The notes: generated from the letters alone by a model not told the origin. A DNA stretch of 64,000 bases from Burkholderiales bacterium PBB2 (GCA_002255955.1 NKIM01000017.1:42338-106337); one strand, 5' to 3'. Numbered from the stretch's first letter, positions 39,885-48,906 are shown. Numbers and translations are program-made.

Positions 39885-39938
39885 TGGGCGCGAGAATGAC
39901 AAAGGCCGATATCTTGCGATATCGGCCTTTGATGGATT

Positions 39939-39959
<21 letters not shown>
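39885..39959 (-). repeat. Repeat unit B: 3' end of intact tRNA-Leu plus its terminator
   Basis: The second copy of the 156-base-spaced repeat. It comprises the genuine 3' end of tRNA-Leu (39939-39959), the spacer ATCCAT (minus sense) and the hairpin 39901-39930, and shares a G/C-rich stretch beyond the hairpin with unit A. Confidence 0.85.
39901..39930 (-). terminator. Terminator hairpin of tRNA-Leu
   Basis: A perfect 13-bp stem (39901-39913 with 39918-39930, loop TTGC) lies 8 bases beyond the tRNA 3' end. The T-run in the minus direction is only three bases before an interruption, so read-through toward unit A is plausible. Confidence 0.75.
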
Positions 39960-40023
<64 letters not shown>

Positions 40024-40100
40024 AAGGTTCAAAGCTGAGCTCGATTCCAAGTATCTTTCGATTTGTATCGAGTAAGCCCTGTCGTTTCAGGAAAGCAAGG

Positions 40101-40130
40101 ATTCTATCATCAAAAACTTTAAGAACTCAA
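40101..40130 (-). promoter_or_regulatory. Promoter of tRNA-Leu
   Basis: On the minus strand, TTGAGT (40130-40125) and TAGAAT (40106-40101) are spaced by 18 bases, with TGA before the -10 giving an extended -10. It points at the tRNA, whose 5' end is 78 bases downstream, and it overlaps the possible translation start region of the divergent rnr. Confidence 0.65.
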
Positions 40131-40174
40131 GTAGCGCGAATGCGAAAGCAGCCGCGCCTGCAGAAACCCCCGGA

Positions 40175-42532
40175 TTGCTGAGCGAGGTCGAGGGGACGCT
40201 GCAAGGCCATCGCGATGGCCACGGTTTCTTGCTGCCCGATGTCGGCACCCAAGACATCTACCTTTCGCAGCAGGAAATGCATGCCGTCATGCACGGCGAT
40301 CGCCTGCGCGTGCGAATCACGCGTTATGACAAGCGCGGCCGGCCCGAGGGTCGGGTGCTGGAGATTCTCGAGCGAAAGAAGAAGCCCATCATCGGCCGTT
40401 TGCTGCTTGAGTCGGGCATCTGGCTGGTGGCGCCCGAGGACAAGCGCATGGGGCAGGACATCCTGATTCCCAAGGCTGGTATTGCCAATGCCGTGGCGGG
40501 TCAGGTGGTGGCGGTCGAGTTGATCGAGCCGCCTTCGCTCTATGCCCAGCCGGTGGGTCGTGTCGTTGAAGTGCTGGGTGAGATTGACGATCCCGGCATG
40601 GAGATTGAGATCGCCGTGCGCAAGTACGACGTGCCGCACCGCTTCAGCGCCGCCACGCTGGCGCAGGCGGCCAAGCTGCCCGAGAAGCTGCGCGCCGTCG
40701 ATCTGAAAGGCCGCATCGATCTGCGCGATGTCGCCCTGGTCACCATCGACGGCGAAGACGCGCGCGATTTCGACGATGCCGTCTACTGCGAGCCGCACAA
40801 GCAGGGGCGCGGCAAGACGGCCTTCAGCGGCTGGCGTCTGTTGGTGGCCATTGCCGACGTCAGCCATTACGTGAAACCCGGCGACCCGCTCGATGGCGAC
40901 GCTTACGAGCGTGCCACCTCGGTCTACTTCCCGCGCCGCGTGATCCCCATGCTGCCGGAGAAGCTGTCCAACGGCCTGTGCTCCTTGAACCCTTACGAAG
41001 ACCGCCTGTCCATGGTCTGCGACATGCTGGTCAACGAAAGTGGCGAGGTCTCGGCCTACCAGTTCTATCCGGCCGTGATCCGCTCGCATGCGCGCTTCAC
41101 TTACAACGAGGTGGCGGCGATTCTTGGCAACACCCATGGCCCCGAGGCCGCCAAGCGCCGCGATCTGGTGCCGCATCTGCTGAACCTGCACGAGGTCTAC
41201 CGCGCCTTGCTGGGCGAGCGCCACCGCCGCGGTGCCATCGATTTCGACACGGTGGAAACTCAGATCGTCTGCGACGACAACGGCCGCATCGAGAAAATCA
41301 TCCCGCGCACCCGCAATGAGGCGCACAAGCTGATCGAGGAGGCCATGCTGGCCGCCAATGTCTGCGCGGCCGATTTCATCGAGCATTCCAAGCATGGCTC
41401 GCTGTTCCGCGTGCACGAGGGCCCCACGCCCGAGAAGCGTGTCGCGCTGCAGGCCTATCTGCGCGCCCTGGGCCTGGGCCTTTCGATCGGCGACAACCCC
41501 AAACCCAGCGAGTACCAGGCCATTGCCGCGGCCACCAAGGACCGGGTCGATGCGACCCAGATCCACGCCATGCTGCTGCGCTCCATGCAGCAGGCGCAGT
41601 ACACGGCCGCGAACGCTGGGCACTTCGGCCTCAGCTACCAGGCCTACACCCACTTCACTAGCCCCATCCGGCGCTACCCCGACCTGCTGGTGCATCGCGT
41701 CATCAAGGCCATCCTGGCGGACAGGAAGTACCAACTCGACGCCGGCAAGATGGACGTGCCCATGCCCGCCAAGCGCCCCGGTCGCGCGGCGCCGATCGAT
41801 CCGGCCAAGGCCGCGACCGAGCTGGAGCGCTGGGAGGTGGTGGGTGCGCATTGCAGTGCCAACGAGCGCCGCGCCGACGAGGCCTCGCGCGATGTCGAGG
41901 CCTGGCTCAAGTGCCGCTATATGCGCGAGCATCTGGGCGAGGAGTTTGCCGGTACCGTCAGTGCGGTCACCAGCTTTGGCCTGTTCGTGCAGCTCGACGC
42001 CTTGTTCGTCGAGGGCCTGATCCACATCACCGAGCTCGGTGGCGAGTACTTCAAGTTCGACGAGGTGCGCCAGGATCTGCGTGGCGAGCGCACCGGCATC
42101 CGTTACGCGACGGGCGCCAAGGTGCAGGTGCAGGTCGGGCGCGTCGATCTCGATGCTCGCAAGATTGATTTCCGTCTGGTGCAAGAAAGCGGCGAGGCCA
42201 AGCTGCTGGCCCGTGCGGCGCGCGACAAGGCTGGGCAGGGCGCGCGCGCCGCGGCCCTGGCCTTGCCGGTCACTGCCGAAGAGGAACTGGAGCAATTGCT
42301 GAGTCGCGACCGCGAGCTCAAGGCCGTGGCCAAGGCGGCACGCCGCGGAACGGCGGGCCGCAGCCGCAGCGGCGGCGCCAGCAGCCCCTCGGCGCAAGCG
42401 CCGCACCCCGTGGAGTTGGCGCGTCAGGTGGCACGCAAGAACCAGGCGTCCAAGGCCAGCAAGTCAGGCAAATCGGCCAAGGCCGGCAAGTCTGCAGCTG
42501 CAGCGGCCAAGACGGGCGGCAAGCGACGCTAA
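40175..42532 (+). CDS. rnr: Ribonuclease R (start codon uncertain, may extend to about 40106)
   Basis: 785 residues from TTG 40175. Processive 3'-5' exoribonuclease that digests structured RNA. It starts directly with cold-shock/OB domains (GHRDGHGFLLPD); the N-terminal winged-helix domain of E. coli RNase R is absent. The RNB active site is DGEDARDFDDAV (192-203, catalytic aspartates), followed by ANSGHFGLSY-like AGHFGLSYQAYTHFTSPIRR and an S1 domain (about 588-660, GTVSAVTSFGLFVQ). A Lys/Ala-rich tail of about 80 residues ends the protein. The frame is open back to 40076 without ATG or GTG; an AAGGA site at 40097 precedes ATC codons at 40106/40109. See findings. Confidence 0.9.
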   Translation: MLSEVEGTLQGHRDGHGFLLPDVGTQDIYLSQQEMHAVMHGDRLRVRITRYDKRGRPEGRVLEILERKKKPIIGRLLLESGIWLVAPEDKRMGQDILIPKAGIANAVAGQVVAVELIEPPSLYAQPVGRVVEVLGEIDDPGMEIEIAVRKYDVPHRFSAATLAQAAKLPEKLRAVDLKGRIDLRDVALVTIDGEDARDFDDAVYCEPHKQGRGKTAFSGWRLLVAIADVSHYVKPGDPLDGDAYERATSVYFPRRVIPMLPEKLSNGLCSLNPYEDRLSMVCDMLVNESGEVSAYQFYPAVIRSHARFTYNEVAAILGNTHGPEAAKRRDLVPHLLNLHEVYRALLGERHRRGAIDFDTVETQIVCDDNGRIEKIIPRTRNEAHKLIEEAMLAANVCAADFIEHSKHGSLFRVHEGPTPEKRVALQAYLRALGLGLSIGDNPKPSEYQAIAAATKDRVDATQIHAMLLRSMQQAQYTAANAGHFGLSYQAYTHFTSPIRRYPDLLVHRVIKAILADRKYQLDAGKMDVPMPAKRPGRAAPIDPAKAATELERWEVVGAHCSANERRADEASRDVEAWLKCRYMREHLGEEFAGTVSAVTSFGLFVQLDALFVEGLIHITELGGEYFKFDEVRQDLRGERTGIRYATGAKVQVQVGRVDLDARKIDFRLVQESGEAKLLARAARDKAGQGARAAALALPVTAEEELEQLLSRDRELKAVAKAARRGTAGRSRSGGASSPSAQAPHPVELARQVARKNQASKASKSGKSAKAGKSAAAAAKTGGKRR

Positions 42533-42577
42533 GGCTACGGCCTGAGTTGCGGCCTGAGTGCGGGTTCTGACCCGGAT

Positions 42578-44185
42578 TCAGGCCTGCGCTTGCGCATGGA
42601 GCGCATGCATGCGCTCCACCAGATCGGCGGCTCGCAAGGGGCCGCCGATTTGCGCTTCTGCTGCCAGGCCATGCCAGTGGCAGGCGGCGCCGGCCACGCT
42701 TGCGGGCTGCAGCGTGGGCGTTTGCGCCCACAGTCCGCCCAACCATCCGGCCAGCACATCGCCGCTTCCCGGTGTGGCCAGTGCCGCATTGCCGCTGGAG
42801 TTGATGGCGATTTGCGGTGTGAGGGGAGTGCGGGGCGCGAGGGGTGTGTGGTCCTGGCTCGGTGATGCGATCACGCTGCCGGAGCCTTTCAGCAGCACCG
42901 TGCAGTTCAGCTGATCCGCCAGCTTGTGTGCGCTCTCGAGTCGGTCCGCTTGCACCTCGGTCACCGTGCAGCCCAGCAGGCGCGCGGCCTCCAGCGGGTG
43001 GGGTGTCAGCACCGTCGCCAGGCCCAGGCCCATGCGAGCCGAAAGCAGGGCGCGCAGTCGGGGCTCGCGGGCCACGGCATTGAGCCCGTCGGCATCGAGC
43101 ACCAGGCGCTCGGCATGGCCCAGCACCTCGGCGAGTACGTCGCCGACGGCCGCGCCGCCGCCGCAACCGCAGACCACGGTGCGCCCAGGCCAGGTGCTTC
43201 CCTTGCCATCGTATAACGGGAAAGTCCAGCGCATCAGCTCGGGGCGCTGCGGGTCCACGTCGGCGTCGGCCGCTGAGTCCAGCAGCCAGGCGTAGATCCG
43301 GCCGGCGCCTGCCGCCAAGGCGGCGCGGGCTGCCAGGCGCGCGGCGCCGCGCATGCCCGGCGCACCGCCGATCACGAGCACATCTCCCTGGCTGCCCTTG
43401 TGCTGCAGGTGCCGATCGCCGCCCTGGCCGCGCAGCCAGGGCTGAAGGCTGTCGCGGGCGATCAGCTGGGCCCGCGCGGCGCTGCCGCCGAGGTCCACGC
43501 CCAGATCGTCAAACCAGATCCGGCCGCACAGGGCGCGGCCTTGGCCGGTGAACAGGCCGGGCTTCAAGGTCAGCAGGCTCAGGCAATGCTGGGCTTGCAC
43601 AACAGTGGCAGGGCTGGTGCTGCCGTCACTCGGGGCTGGCATGCCGGTGTCGGCCATCAGTCCGCTGGGCAGGTCCACCGCCAGCAGAGCACTGCCGGAC
43701 GCGTGAGCGGGTAGGGCGTTCAAGCCGCGGATCGCCTCGGCCAGCGCGCCGCCGGGTGCGCGCTGCAGACCCAGCCCCAGCAAGGCGTCGACGGCCAGGC
43801 TGCAGCGCTCCGGTGCTTGCCAGCCGGCCTGGATTGGCACGCCAGCAGCTTGGGCTGCGCTCAGGGCTGCTTGCGCATCGGCAGGCCGCTGGCTGCCGGC
43901 GCGGCTGGGGTCCATCAGCCGCACCTGAATAGGCAGGCCGTGCTGGTGCAGCAGGCGCGCGGCCACCAGGCCGTCGCCGCCGTTGTTGCCCGGCCCGCAG
44001 GCGAACAGCACCGGCCCCTCGTCGCGCCGCGGCAAGGCCAGGATCAGGCGCGCCAGCGCCAGGCCGGCCCGCTCCATCAAGGGTGGCGAGGGCGAATGGG
44101 CCAGGGCTGCGGCCTCGATGGCGCGGCTTTGTGCCGCGCTGTGCAGGGGCAGCGCGTGGGTGGGGTGTTGGAGGTCGAGCAGCAC
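42578..44185 (-). CDS. nnr: Bifunctional NAD(P)H-hydrate epimerase / ADP-dependent dehydratase
   Basis: 535 residues. Repairs damaged NAD(P)HX. The N-terminal YjeF_N epimerase domain carries GPGNNGGDGLVAARLL (from about residue 62); the C-terminal ribokinase-like dehydratase domain carries VLTPHPLEAARLLG and the catalytic-site motif ATPGSGDVLAG (about 472). Both domains look intact. It lies 12 bases after the dadA-like gene, as third gene of a minus-strand operon. It is convergent with rnr. Confidence 0.93.
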   Translation of the reverse strand: MLLDLQHPTHALPLHSAAQSRAIEAAALAHSPSPPLMERAGLALARLILALPRRDEGPVLFACGPGNNGGDGLVAARLLHQHGLPIQVRLMDPSRAGSQRPADAQAALSAAQAAGVPIQAGWQAPERCSLAVDALLGLGLQRAPGGALAEAIRGLNALPAHASGSALLAVDLPSGLMADTGMPAPSDGSTSPATVVQAQHCLSLLTLKPGLFTGQGRALCGRIWFDDLGVDLGGSAARAQLIARDSLQPWLRGQGGDRHLQHKGSQGDVLVIGGAPGMRGAARLAARAALAAGAGRIYAWLLDSAADADVDPQRPELMRWTFPLYDGKGSTWPGRTVVCGCGGGAAVGDVLAEVLGHAERLVLDADGLNAVAREPRLRALLSARMGLGLATVLTPHPLEAARLLGCTVTEVQADRLESAHKLADQLNCTVLLKGSGSVIASPSQDHTPLAPRTPLTPQIAINSSGNAALATPGSGDVLAGWLGGLWAQTPTLQPASVAGAACHWHGLAAEAQIGGPLRAADLVERMHALHAQAQA

Positions 44186-44197
44186 GGCCCCAGCTTG

Positions 44198-45508
44198 TCA
44201 GGCGGAGCGCGCGATGTCCAGCCCGCGGAAATCGGGCAGCTCGCTGCCTTGCACTTCACTGGCCGTTTTGCCGCTGATTTGCTGCGCCAGCACGGCGGCC
44301 GCGCCGCAGGCCAGGGTCCAGCCTGAATGCGCGAGCGATTGCTGGCCTAGATTGAGCCAGATGCCGGGCTGCCCGCTGGCGCCCAGCACCGGCAGGCCGT
44401 CATCAAGAACCAGATGACTGCCTTGCCACTTCTGCACCTGGCCGGCCTGCATGGCGCCAGGGAACCAGTCGTTCAGGGTCTCATGCAAGGGCGCCAGGGT
44501 GCTGGCCTTCAATTCAAGCGCATGTGGCCGGGGCAGGCTGGACACGCGCACGCGCTGACCGATGCGGGCGATGCCGATCTGGCGCTGCCAGTCCAGCAGG
44601 CCGGCCGCCGGGCCCAGATGCGGGTGGGCCTCCAGCACGCGCAGTGGTGCGGTGATCGACAGGGTGTGCAGCTCGCGCCAGCGAGGCTTCAATCCCAGGG
44701 CCTTGAGCAGCGGCGCTGCACCGGTGCCGGCGCAGACCAGCACTGCGTCGAAGCGTTCTTCCTGCGGGCCCAGCGGCACGGGCTGGGTGTCGCCGGCCTC
44801 CTGGGGCTCGCTGCGGCGCGGGCTGCTGCCCAGTTGCTCGTCGGTCGGGGTGTACTCGTGCACCAGTCGGGCCGGCGCGCCCGCTTCCAGGCTGCGCACC
44901 GTGGTGTGGAAGCGAAAGCGCGCGCCCAGACGCTGCGCTTCGCTGCGCAGCAGGTGGCAGAACTGGCGTGTGTTGCCCACCTCGCCCGCGCCCAGCTGCA
45001 CGCCGCCGTGCAGGGCGATCTCGGGGTTGAGGCCGGGCTCCAGGGTCAGGCATTGCGCGGCATCGAGCAGGCGGTGCGGCAGCTCCAGGCGCTGCAGGCG
45101 CTCCAGCCCGGCCTGGATGGCCTTCTGATCCTTGTCCTGGCGCAGCAGCACGAGCTGGCCCTCGGCGCGCTCGTGATCCAGCTGCAGATGGCGGCGCAGC
45201 GATTGCAGGCGCTCAAAGCTGAAGCGGGCGAGTTGCAGCAGGCGGTCTTGTGCCTCTTGCGTGGCCGGCTTGCGCTGCTGGCGCCAGCGCTGCCATTGCC
45301 AGCCCAGGGGGCCAGCGCCTGGGCGCGGGAAGGCGGGGGCCAGCCAGGGCAGCATCAGCGCCGGCGCGATATGGCCGCCGGTGGCAAAGCTGCCTTCTGC
45401 GGCCACGCTGCCGCGGCGCTCGAAGACGGTGACCTGGTGGCCGGCCGCGGCCAGCTCGTAGGCGCTGCAGACGCCGGCCACGCCGGCGCCGATGATGGCG
45501 ATGCGCAT
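44198..45508 (-). CDS. FAD-dependent oxidoreductase, D-amino acid dehydrogenase (DadA)-like
   Basis: 436 residues. N-terminal FAD-binding motif IIGAGVAGVCSAYELAAAGH followed by the ribose-binding Glu in TVFERRG; SFATGGHIAPALMLPW corresponds to DadA's SFANGGQ region. The C-terminal FAD motif reads LGQQSLAHSGWTLACGAA, where DadA has the GHGxxGWT form, so the GHG is changed to GQQ and one spacing differs. It is probably a DadA-family enzyme oxidising a D-amino acid or similar amine, with altered substrate preference possible. One base separates its start from the amidase stop. Confidence 0.82.
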   Translation of the reverse strand: MRIAIIGAGVAGVCSAYELAAAGHQVTVFERRGSVAAEGSFATGGHIAPALMLPWLAPAFPRPGAGPLGWQWQRWRQQRKPATQEAQDRLLQLARFSFERLQSLRRHLQLDHERAEGQLVLLRQDKDQKAIQAGLERLQRLELPHRLLDAAQCLTLEPGLNPEIALHGGVQLGAGEVGNTRQFCHLLRSEAQRLGARFRFHTTVRSLEAGAPARLVHEYTPTDEQLGSSPRRSEPQEAGDTQPVPLGPQEERFDAVLVCAGTGAAPLLKALGLKPRWRELHTLSITAPLRVLEAHPHLGPAAGLLDWQRQIGIARIGQRVRVSSLPRPHALELKASTLAPLHETLNDWFPGAMQAGQVQKWQGSHLVLDDGLPVLGASGQPGIWLNLGQQSLAHSGWTLACGAAAVLAQQISGKTASEVQGSELPDFRGLDIARSA

Positions 45509-45509
45509 C

Positions 45510-46892
45510 TCAGTGCTCCTCGCCGGTGGTGCGCGCGCGCAGGGCCTGCTCGATGTGCAGGCTCAGGCTCAGGACCTGGTCGTCCTGCAGGGCTGGTGCC
45601 CACACCATCAGGCCGACCGGCAACCGGCCCGCCGCATGGCAGGGCAGGGACAGGGCACAGCCATCGAGCAGATTGACCACCGAGGGGTTGCGCAGCAGCA
45701 GGGCGTTGGTGGCGAAGAAGGCCTCGTCGCTCAGCAGCAAAGGTTGCAGCAGAGGGGCGACCACCGGCACGGTGGGGCTGAGCACGGCGTCGAAGCCTTG
45801 CAGCTGCGATTCCATCGCCGCGATCCACCGGCGGCGGGCGTGGATCAGGTCGATGTAGTCGGCGGCGCTGATGGCTTCGCCGCGGCGGATGCGCGTGGCG
45901 ACACGGGGGTCGTAGGCGCTGTCGCCGTGGGCGTTCATCAGGGGGCGGTGCCAGGCCCAGCTTTCGGCCGCGGCAAAGCCACCTTGGGCTTGCAATAGTG
46001 GCAGGTCCTGCAAGGCGGGCAGCTGGATCTCTTCGATCTGTGCGCCTTGTTGGCGCAGCAGGCGCAGGCTCGCTTCGAAAGCGGTGCTGACCGCGTCGTC
46101 CATGCCATCGAGGAAATGGTTCTTCACCACGGCAAAGCGGCAGGCGCTCAGCGGCCGCGCTTGCAGGTGCACGGTGCGCGCTGCCAGCACCTCGTGCAGC
46201 AGCACGGCGTCGCGCACCGAGTGGGTGATGGCGCAGGCGGTGTCGAGTGTGGTGGACAGGGGGATGCAGCCTTCGGTCGGCGTCAGCCGGGCGGTGTTCT
46301 TGAAGCCGACCAGGCCTTGCAGGGCGGCCGGGATGCGGATCGAGCCACCGGTGTCCGAGCCCAGGGCGGCCCAGGCGGCGCCGGTGGCCACCGAAACCGC
46401 GCCGCCGGAGGTGGAGCCTCCGGGGATGCGCTCGTGGCGATCGAGTGCTTGGGTGACGGGGTTGGCGGGCGTGCCGTGATGCGGGTTGATACCCACGCCC
46501 GAGAACGCGAACTCGCTCATGGTGTTGCGGCCCAGCAGGGCGGCGCCGGCCTGGCGCAGGCGGGCCACCGCGGGGCTGTCGCTGCTTGCGGGCGGATGGT
46601 CCTGCAGCAGGCGCGAACCGGCGCCGCTGGTGCCGCCGGCCACATCGAACAAGTCCTTGATGCTGATAGTCAGGCCGCCCAGGCGCGGGCGCGGGGCGCC
46701 GGCACGGGCCGCGGCATCGCTGGCCTGGGCGGCGGCTTGCGCGGCGGGCGCCATGCGATCGAGGGAGTCGCCGATGTAGGCGTGACGGCAGGCGTCGGAA
46801 TGGGCGGCGTGCTGGCTGGACTGCAGGGCATCCAGAGCGTGAAGGCGGCCTTCATGCAGGGCAGCCAAGGCACTGCTCAGGTCGTTGGGCAT
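45510..46892 (-). CDS. Amidase, amidase-signature family
   Basis: 460 residues. The Ser-cisSer-Lys triad is visible: K79 (TISIKDLFD), S160 (PGGSTSGGA) and S184 (SDTGGSIRIPA). It hydrolyses an unknown amide; GatA is unlikely because no gatB/gatC lie near. I chose ATG 46892; the frame continues to 47012 without support. A palindromic GTATAC at 46900-46905 just upstream could provide a -10 for both this gene and rpsB. First gene of the amidase-dadA-nnr operon. Confidence 0.87.
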   Translation of the reverse strand: MPNDLSSALAALHEGRLHALDALQSSQHAAHSDACRHAYIGDSLDRMAPAAQAAAQASDAAARAGAPRPRLGGLTISIKDLFDVAGGTSGAGSRLLQDHPPASSDSPAVARLRQAGAALLGRNTMSEFAFSGVGINPHHGTPANPVTQALDRHERIPGGSTSGGAVSVATGAAWAALGSDTGGSIRIPAALQGLVGFKNTARLTPTEGCIPLSTTLDTACAITHSVRDAVLLHEVLAARTVHLQARPLSACRFAVVKNHFLDGMDDAVSTAFEASLRLLRQQGAQIEEIQLPALQDLPLLQAQGGFAAAESWAWHRPLMNAHGDSAYDPRVATRIRRGEAISAADYIDLIHARRRWIAAMESQLQGFDAVLSPTVPVVAPLLQPLLLSDEAFFATNALLLRNPSVVNLLDGCALSLPCHAAGRLPVGLMVWAPALQDDQVLSLSLHIEQALRARTTGEEH

Positions 46893-47101
46893 AGGTCGTG
46901 TATACTCTTTGGGTTTTGCCGGACGCCCTAGGCAATTTTTGCCCGGGGTTTGTGCTGGTGAATCAATCGCAAACCGGCCACTGAGAGGTGTTGCTGCTGC
47001 AAGTTGTTGCAAGAGGCCAGGCCCCGTTTGGATATGGGGCAGAGGTCACGAAGCAGAGCAATTCGGGCCGGATTTTAGACACAACCTTCGGAGTTAAAAA
47101 C
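46893..47101 (+). promoter_or_regulatory. Promoter/leader region of rpsB
   Basis: A -10-like TATACT (46901-46906) lacks a clear -35. The ~190-base leader is rich in small hairpins: GGCAA-ttt-TTGCC (46931-46943), GGTTTG/CAAACC (from about 46948), and GCCCC/GGGGC (about 47020-47040). This fits an S2-autoregulated leader as known in other Proteobacteria, but the identity is inferred from position. Confidence 0.5.
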
Positions 47102-47848
47102 ATGTCCGTTACGATGCGCGAAATGCTGGAAGCCGGCGTCCACTTTGGTCACCAAACCCGCTTCTGGCACCCCAAGATGGCCCCGTATATCTACGGCCAC
47201 CGCAACAAGATTCACATCATCAACCTCGAAAAGACGCTGCCTGCGTTTGAGGAGGCTCTGAAGTTCATTCGCCAGCTGTCGGCCAAGCGCGGCACCATCA
47301 TGATGATTGGCACCAAGCGCCAAGCCCGTGAAGTGGTGGCCCTGGAAGCCCAGCGCGCCGGCGTGCCTTACGTCGACCAACGCTGGTTGGGCGGCATGAT
47401 GACCAACTTCAAGACGGTCAAGGCCTCGCTGAAGAACCTGAAGGACATGCAAGCCCAGGTCGAAGCCGGCACCCAGCCCGCCATCAAGAAGGAAGCCCTG
47501 CTGTTCCAACGCGACCTGGCCAAGCTGGAAAAGAACATCGGCGGCATCCAGGACATGAACGGTCTGCCCGACGCCATCTTCGTGATCGACGTGGGCTTCC
47601 ACAAGATCGCCGTGGCCGAAGCCAAGAAGCTGGGCATCCCCGTGATCGGCGTGGTTGACACCAACCACTCGCCCGAAGGCATCGACTACGTCATCCCCGG
47701 CAACGACGACTCCGCCAAGGCCGTGGCCCTGTACGCTCGCGCCGTCGCTGACGCCGTGATCGAAGGCCGTGCCAACGCCGGCAACGAAGTCGTGCAAGCC
47801 GCTGCCCCGGCTGGCGACGAGTTCGTGGAAGTCGCCGAAGGCGCTTGA
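47102..47848 (+). CDS. rpsB: 30S ribosomal protein S2
   Basis: 248 residues. Core small-subunit protein. [20 protein letters not shown] at the N-terminus and [18 protein letters not shown] are diagnostic. ATG 47102 has GGAG 9 bases upstream; the upstream open frame belongs to the leader. The gene is followed by a strong terminator-like hairpin before tsf. Confidence 0.98.
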   Translation: MSVTMREMLEAGVHFGHQTRFWHPKMAPYIYGHRNKIHIINLEKTLPAFEEALKFIRQLSAKRGTIMMIGTKRQAREVVALEAQRAGVPYVDQRWLGGMMTNFKTVKASLKNLKDMQAQVEAGTQPAIKKEALLFQRDLAKLEKNIGGIQDMNGLPDAIFVIDVGFHKIAVAEAKKLGIPVIGVVDTNHSPEGIDYVIPGNDDSAKAVALYARAVADAVIEGRANAGNEVVQAAAPAGDEFVEVAEGA

Positions 47849-47877
47849 GTTTCAAGCGGCCAGGCTGACGCCGAATC

Positions 47878-47904
47878 AAGGGGCTGTGTTCAGCCCCTTT
47901 TTTT
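47878..47904 (+). terminator. Terminator-like hairpin between rpsB and tsf
   Basis: AAGGGGCTG (47878-47886), loop TGTT, CAGCCCCTT, then T to 47904 (seven T in total). Within the rpsB-tsf operon it would lower tsf relative to rpsB. Confidence 0.85.
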
Positions 47905-47972
47905 CAAAGCAAATGGTTTGAAGTGTCTGCTCGCGTGAAACCGGGCAGGTTCATTGAGTAACGGAGAAACAA

Positions 47973-48869
47973 ATGGCTGCAATTACCGCAAGCATGGTCG
48001 CTGAGCTGCGCGCTCGCACCGATGCCCCGATGATGGAATGCAAGAAGGCGCTGACCGAAGCCGAGGGCGATCTGGCCCGTGCTGAGGAAATCCTGCGCGT
48101 CAAGCTGGGCAACAAGGCAGGCAAGGCCGCCTCGCGCGTGACCGCTGAAGGCGTGGTCGCCTCGGCTGTGGTCGGCGGCGTCGGCGCCCTGCTGGAAGTG
48201 AACTGCGAAACCGACTTCGTGTCGAAGAACGATGCCTTCCTGGCCTTCGTGAACGCGGTCGCTGGCCTGGTGGCCACCGAAGGCCCGGCCGATGTGGCTG
48301 CCCTGTCGGCGCTGCCGCTGTCGCAAGAAGGCTTCGGCCCGACCGTGGAAGACGTGCGCAAGGGTCTGATCGGCAAGATCGGCGAGAACATGTCGATCCG
48401 CCGCTTCCAGCGCTATGCCGCTGGTAACAAGCTGGCCTCCTACCTGCACGGCACCCGCATCGGCGTGATGGTCGAGTTCGATGGCGACGAAGTGGCCGCC
48501 AAGGACGTCGCCATGCACGTGGCCGCCATGAAGCCGGCTGCACTGTCGGCTGCCGAAGTGTCGGCTGAGCTGGTCGAGAAGGAACGCAAGATCGCTGCCG
48601 AGAAGGCTGCCGAGTCCGGCAAGCCTGCTGACATCGTCGCCAAGATGGTGGACGGCGCCGTGCAGAAGTTCCTGAAGGAAGTCTCGCTGCTGGACCAAGT
48701 CTTCGTGAAGGCCGCCGACGGCAAGCAAACCGTCGCCGCCATGCTGAAGGACAAGGCCACCACGGTGAAGAGCTTCACCCTGTACGTGGTCGGCGAAGGC
48801 ATCGAGAAGAAGGTGGACGACTTCGCCGCCGAAGTGGCCGCGCAAGTGGCCGCCGCCAAGGGCCAGTAA
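47973..48869 (+). CDS. tsf: Elongation factor Ts
   Basis: 298 residues. Nucleotide exchange factor for EF-Tu. The N-terminal UBA-like domain with [19 protein letters not shown] and the TDF motif region ([13 protein letters not shown]) are diagnostic. Good GGAG site. A hairpin (48884-48906) follows. Confidence 0.98.
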   Translation: MAAITASMVAELRARTDAPMMECKKALTEAEGDLARAEEILRVKLGNKAGKAASRVTAEGVVASAVVGGVGALLEVNCETDFVSKNDAFLAFVNAVAGLVATEGPADVAALSALPLSQEGFGPTVEDVRKGLIGKIGENMSIRRFQRYAAGNKLASYLHGTRIGVMVEFDGDEVAAKDVAMHVAAMKPAALSAAEVSAELVEKERKIAAEKAAESGKPADIVAKMVDGAVQKFLKEVSLLDQVFVKAADGKQTVAAMLKDKATTVKSFTLYVVGEGIEKKVDDFAAEVAAQVAAAKGQ

Positions 48870-48883
48870 GCCCTGAAGCAAAC

Positions 48884-48906
48884 AAAGGGCGCCTCTGGCG
48901 CCCTTT
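48884..48906 (+). terminator. Hairpin terminator candidate after tsf
   Basis: AAAGGGCGCC (48884-48893), loop TCT, GGCGCCCTTT (48897-48906). The stem is perfect; the T-run is only three bases, so termination may be partial. Confidence 0.65.

Larger units (their letters stand above)
39589..39938. other. Hairpin-dense 350-base region between the phosphoribosyltransferase and tRNA-Leu
   Basis: No gene is convincing here. It contains five hairpins: 39609-39657, 39686-39705 (GCATCCG/CGGATGC), 39744-39775, 39823-39845 (10-bp perfect stem) and 39901-39930. It also holds two copies of a 75-base repeat (39729-39803 and 39885-39959) whose end is the tRNA-Leu 3' end. Confidence 0.8.
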
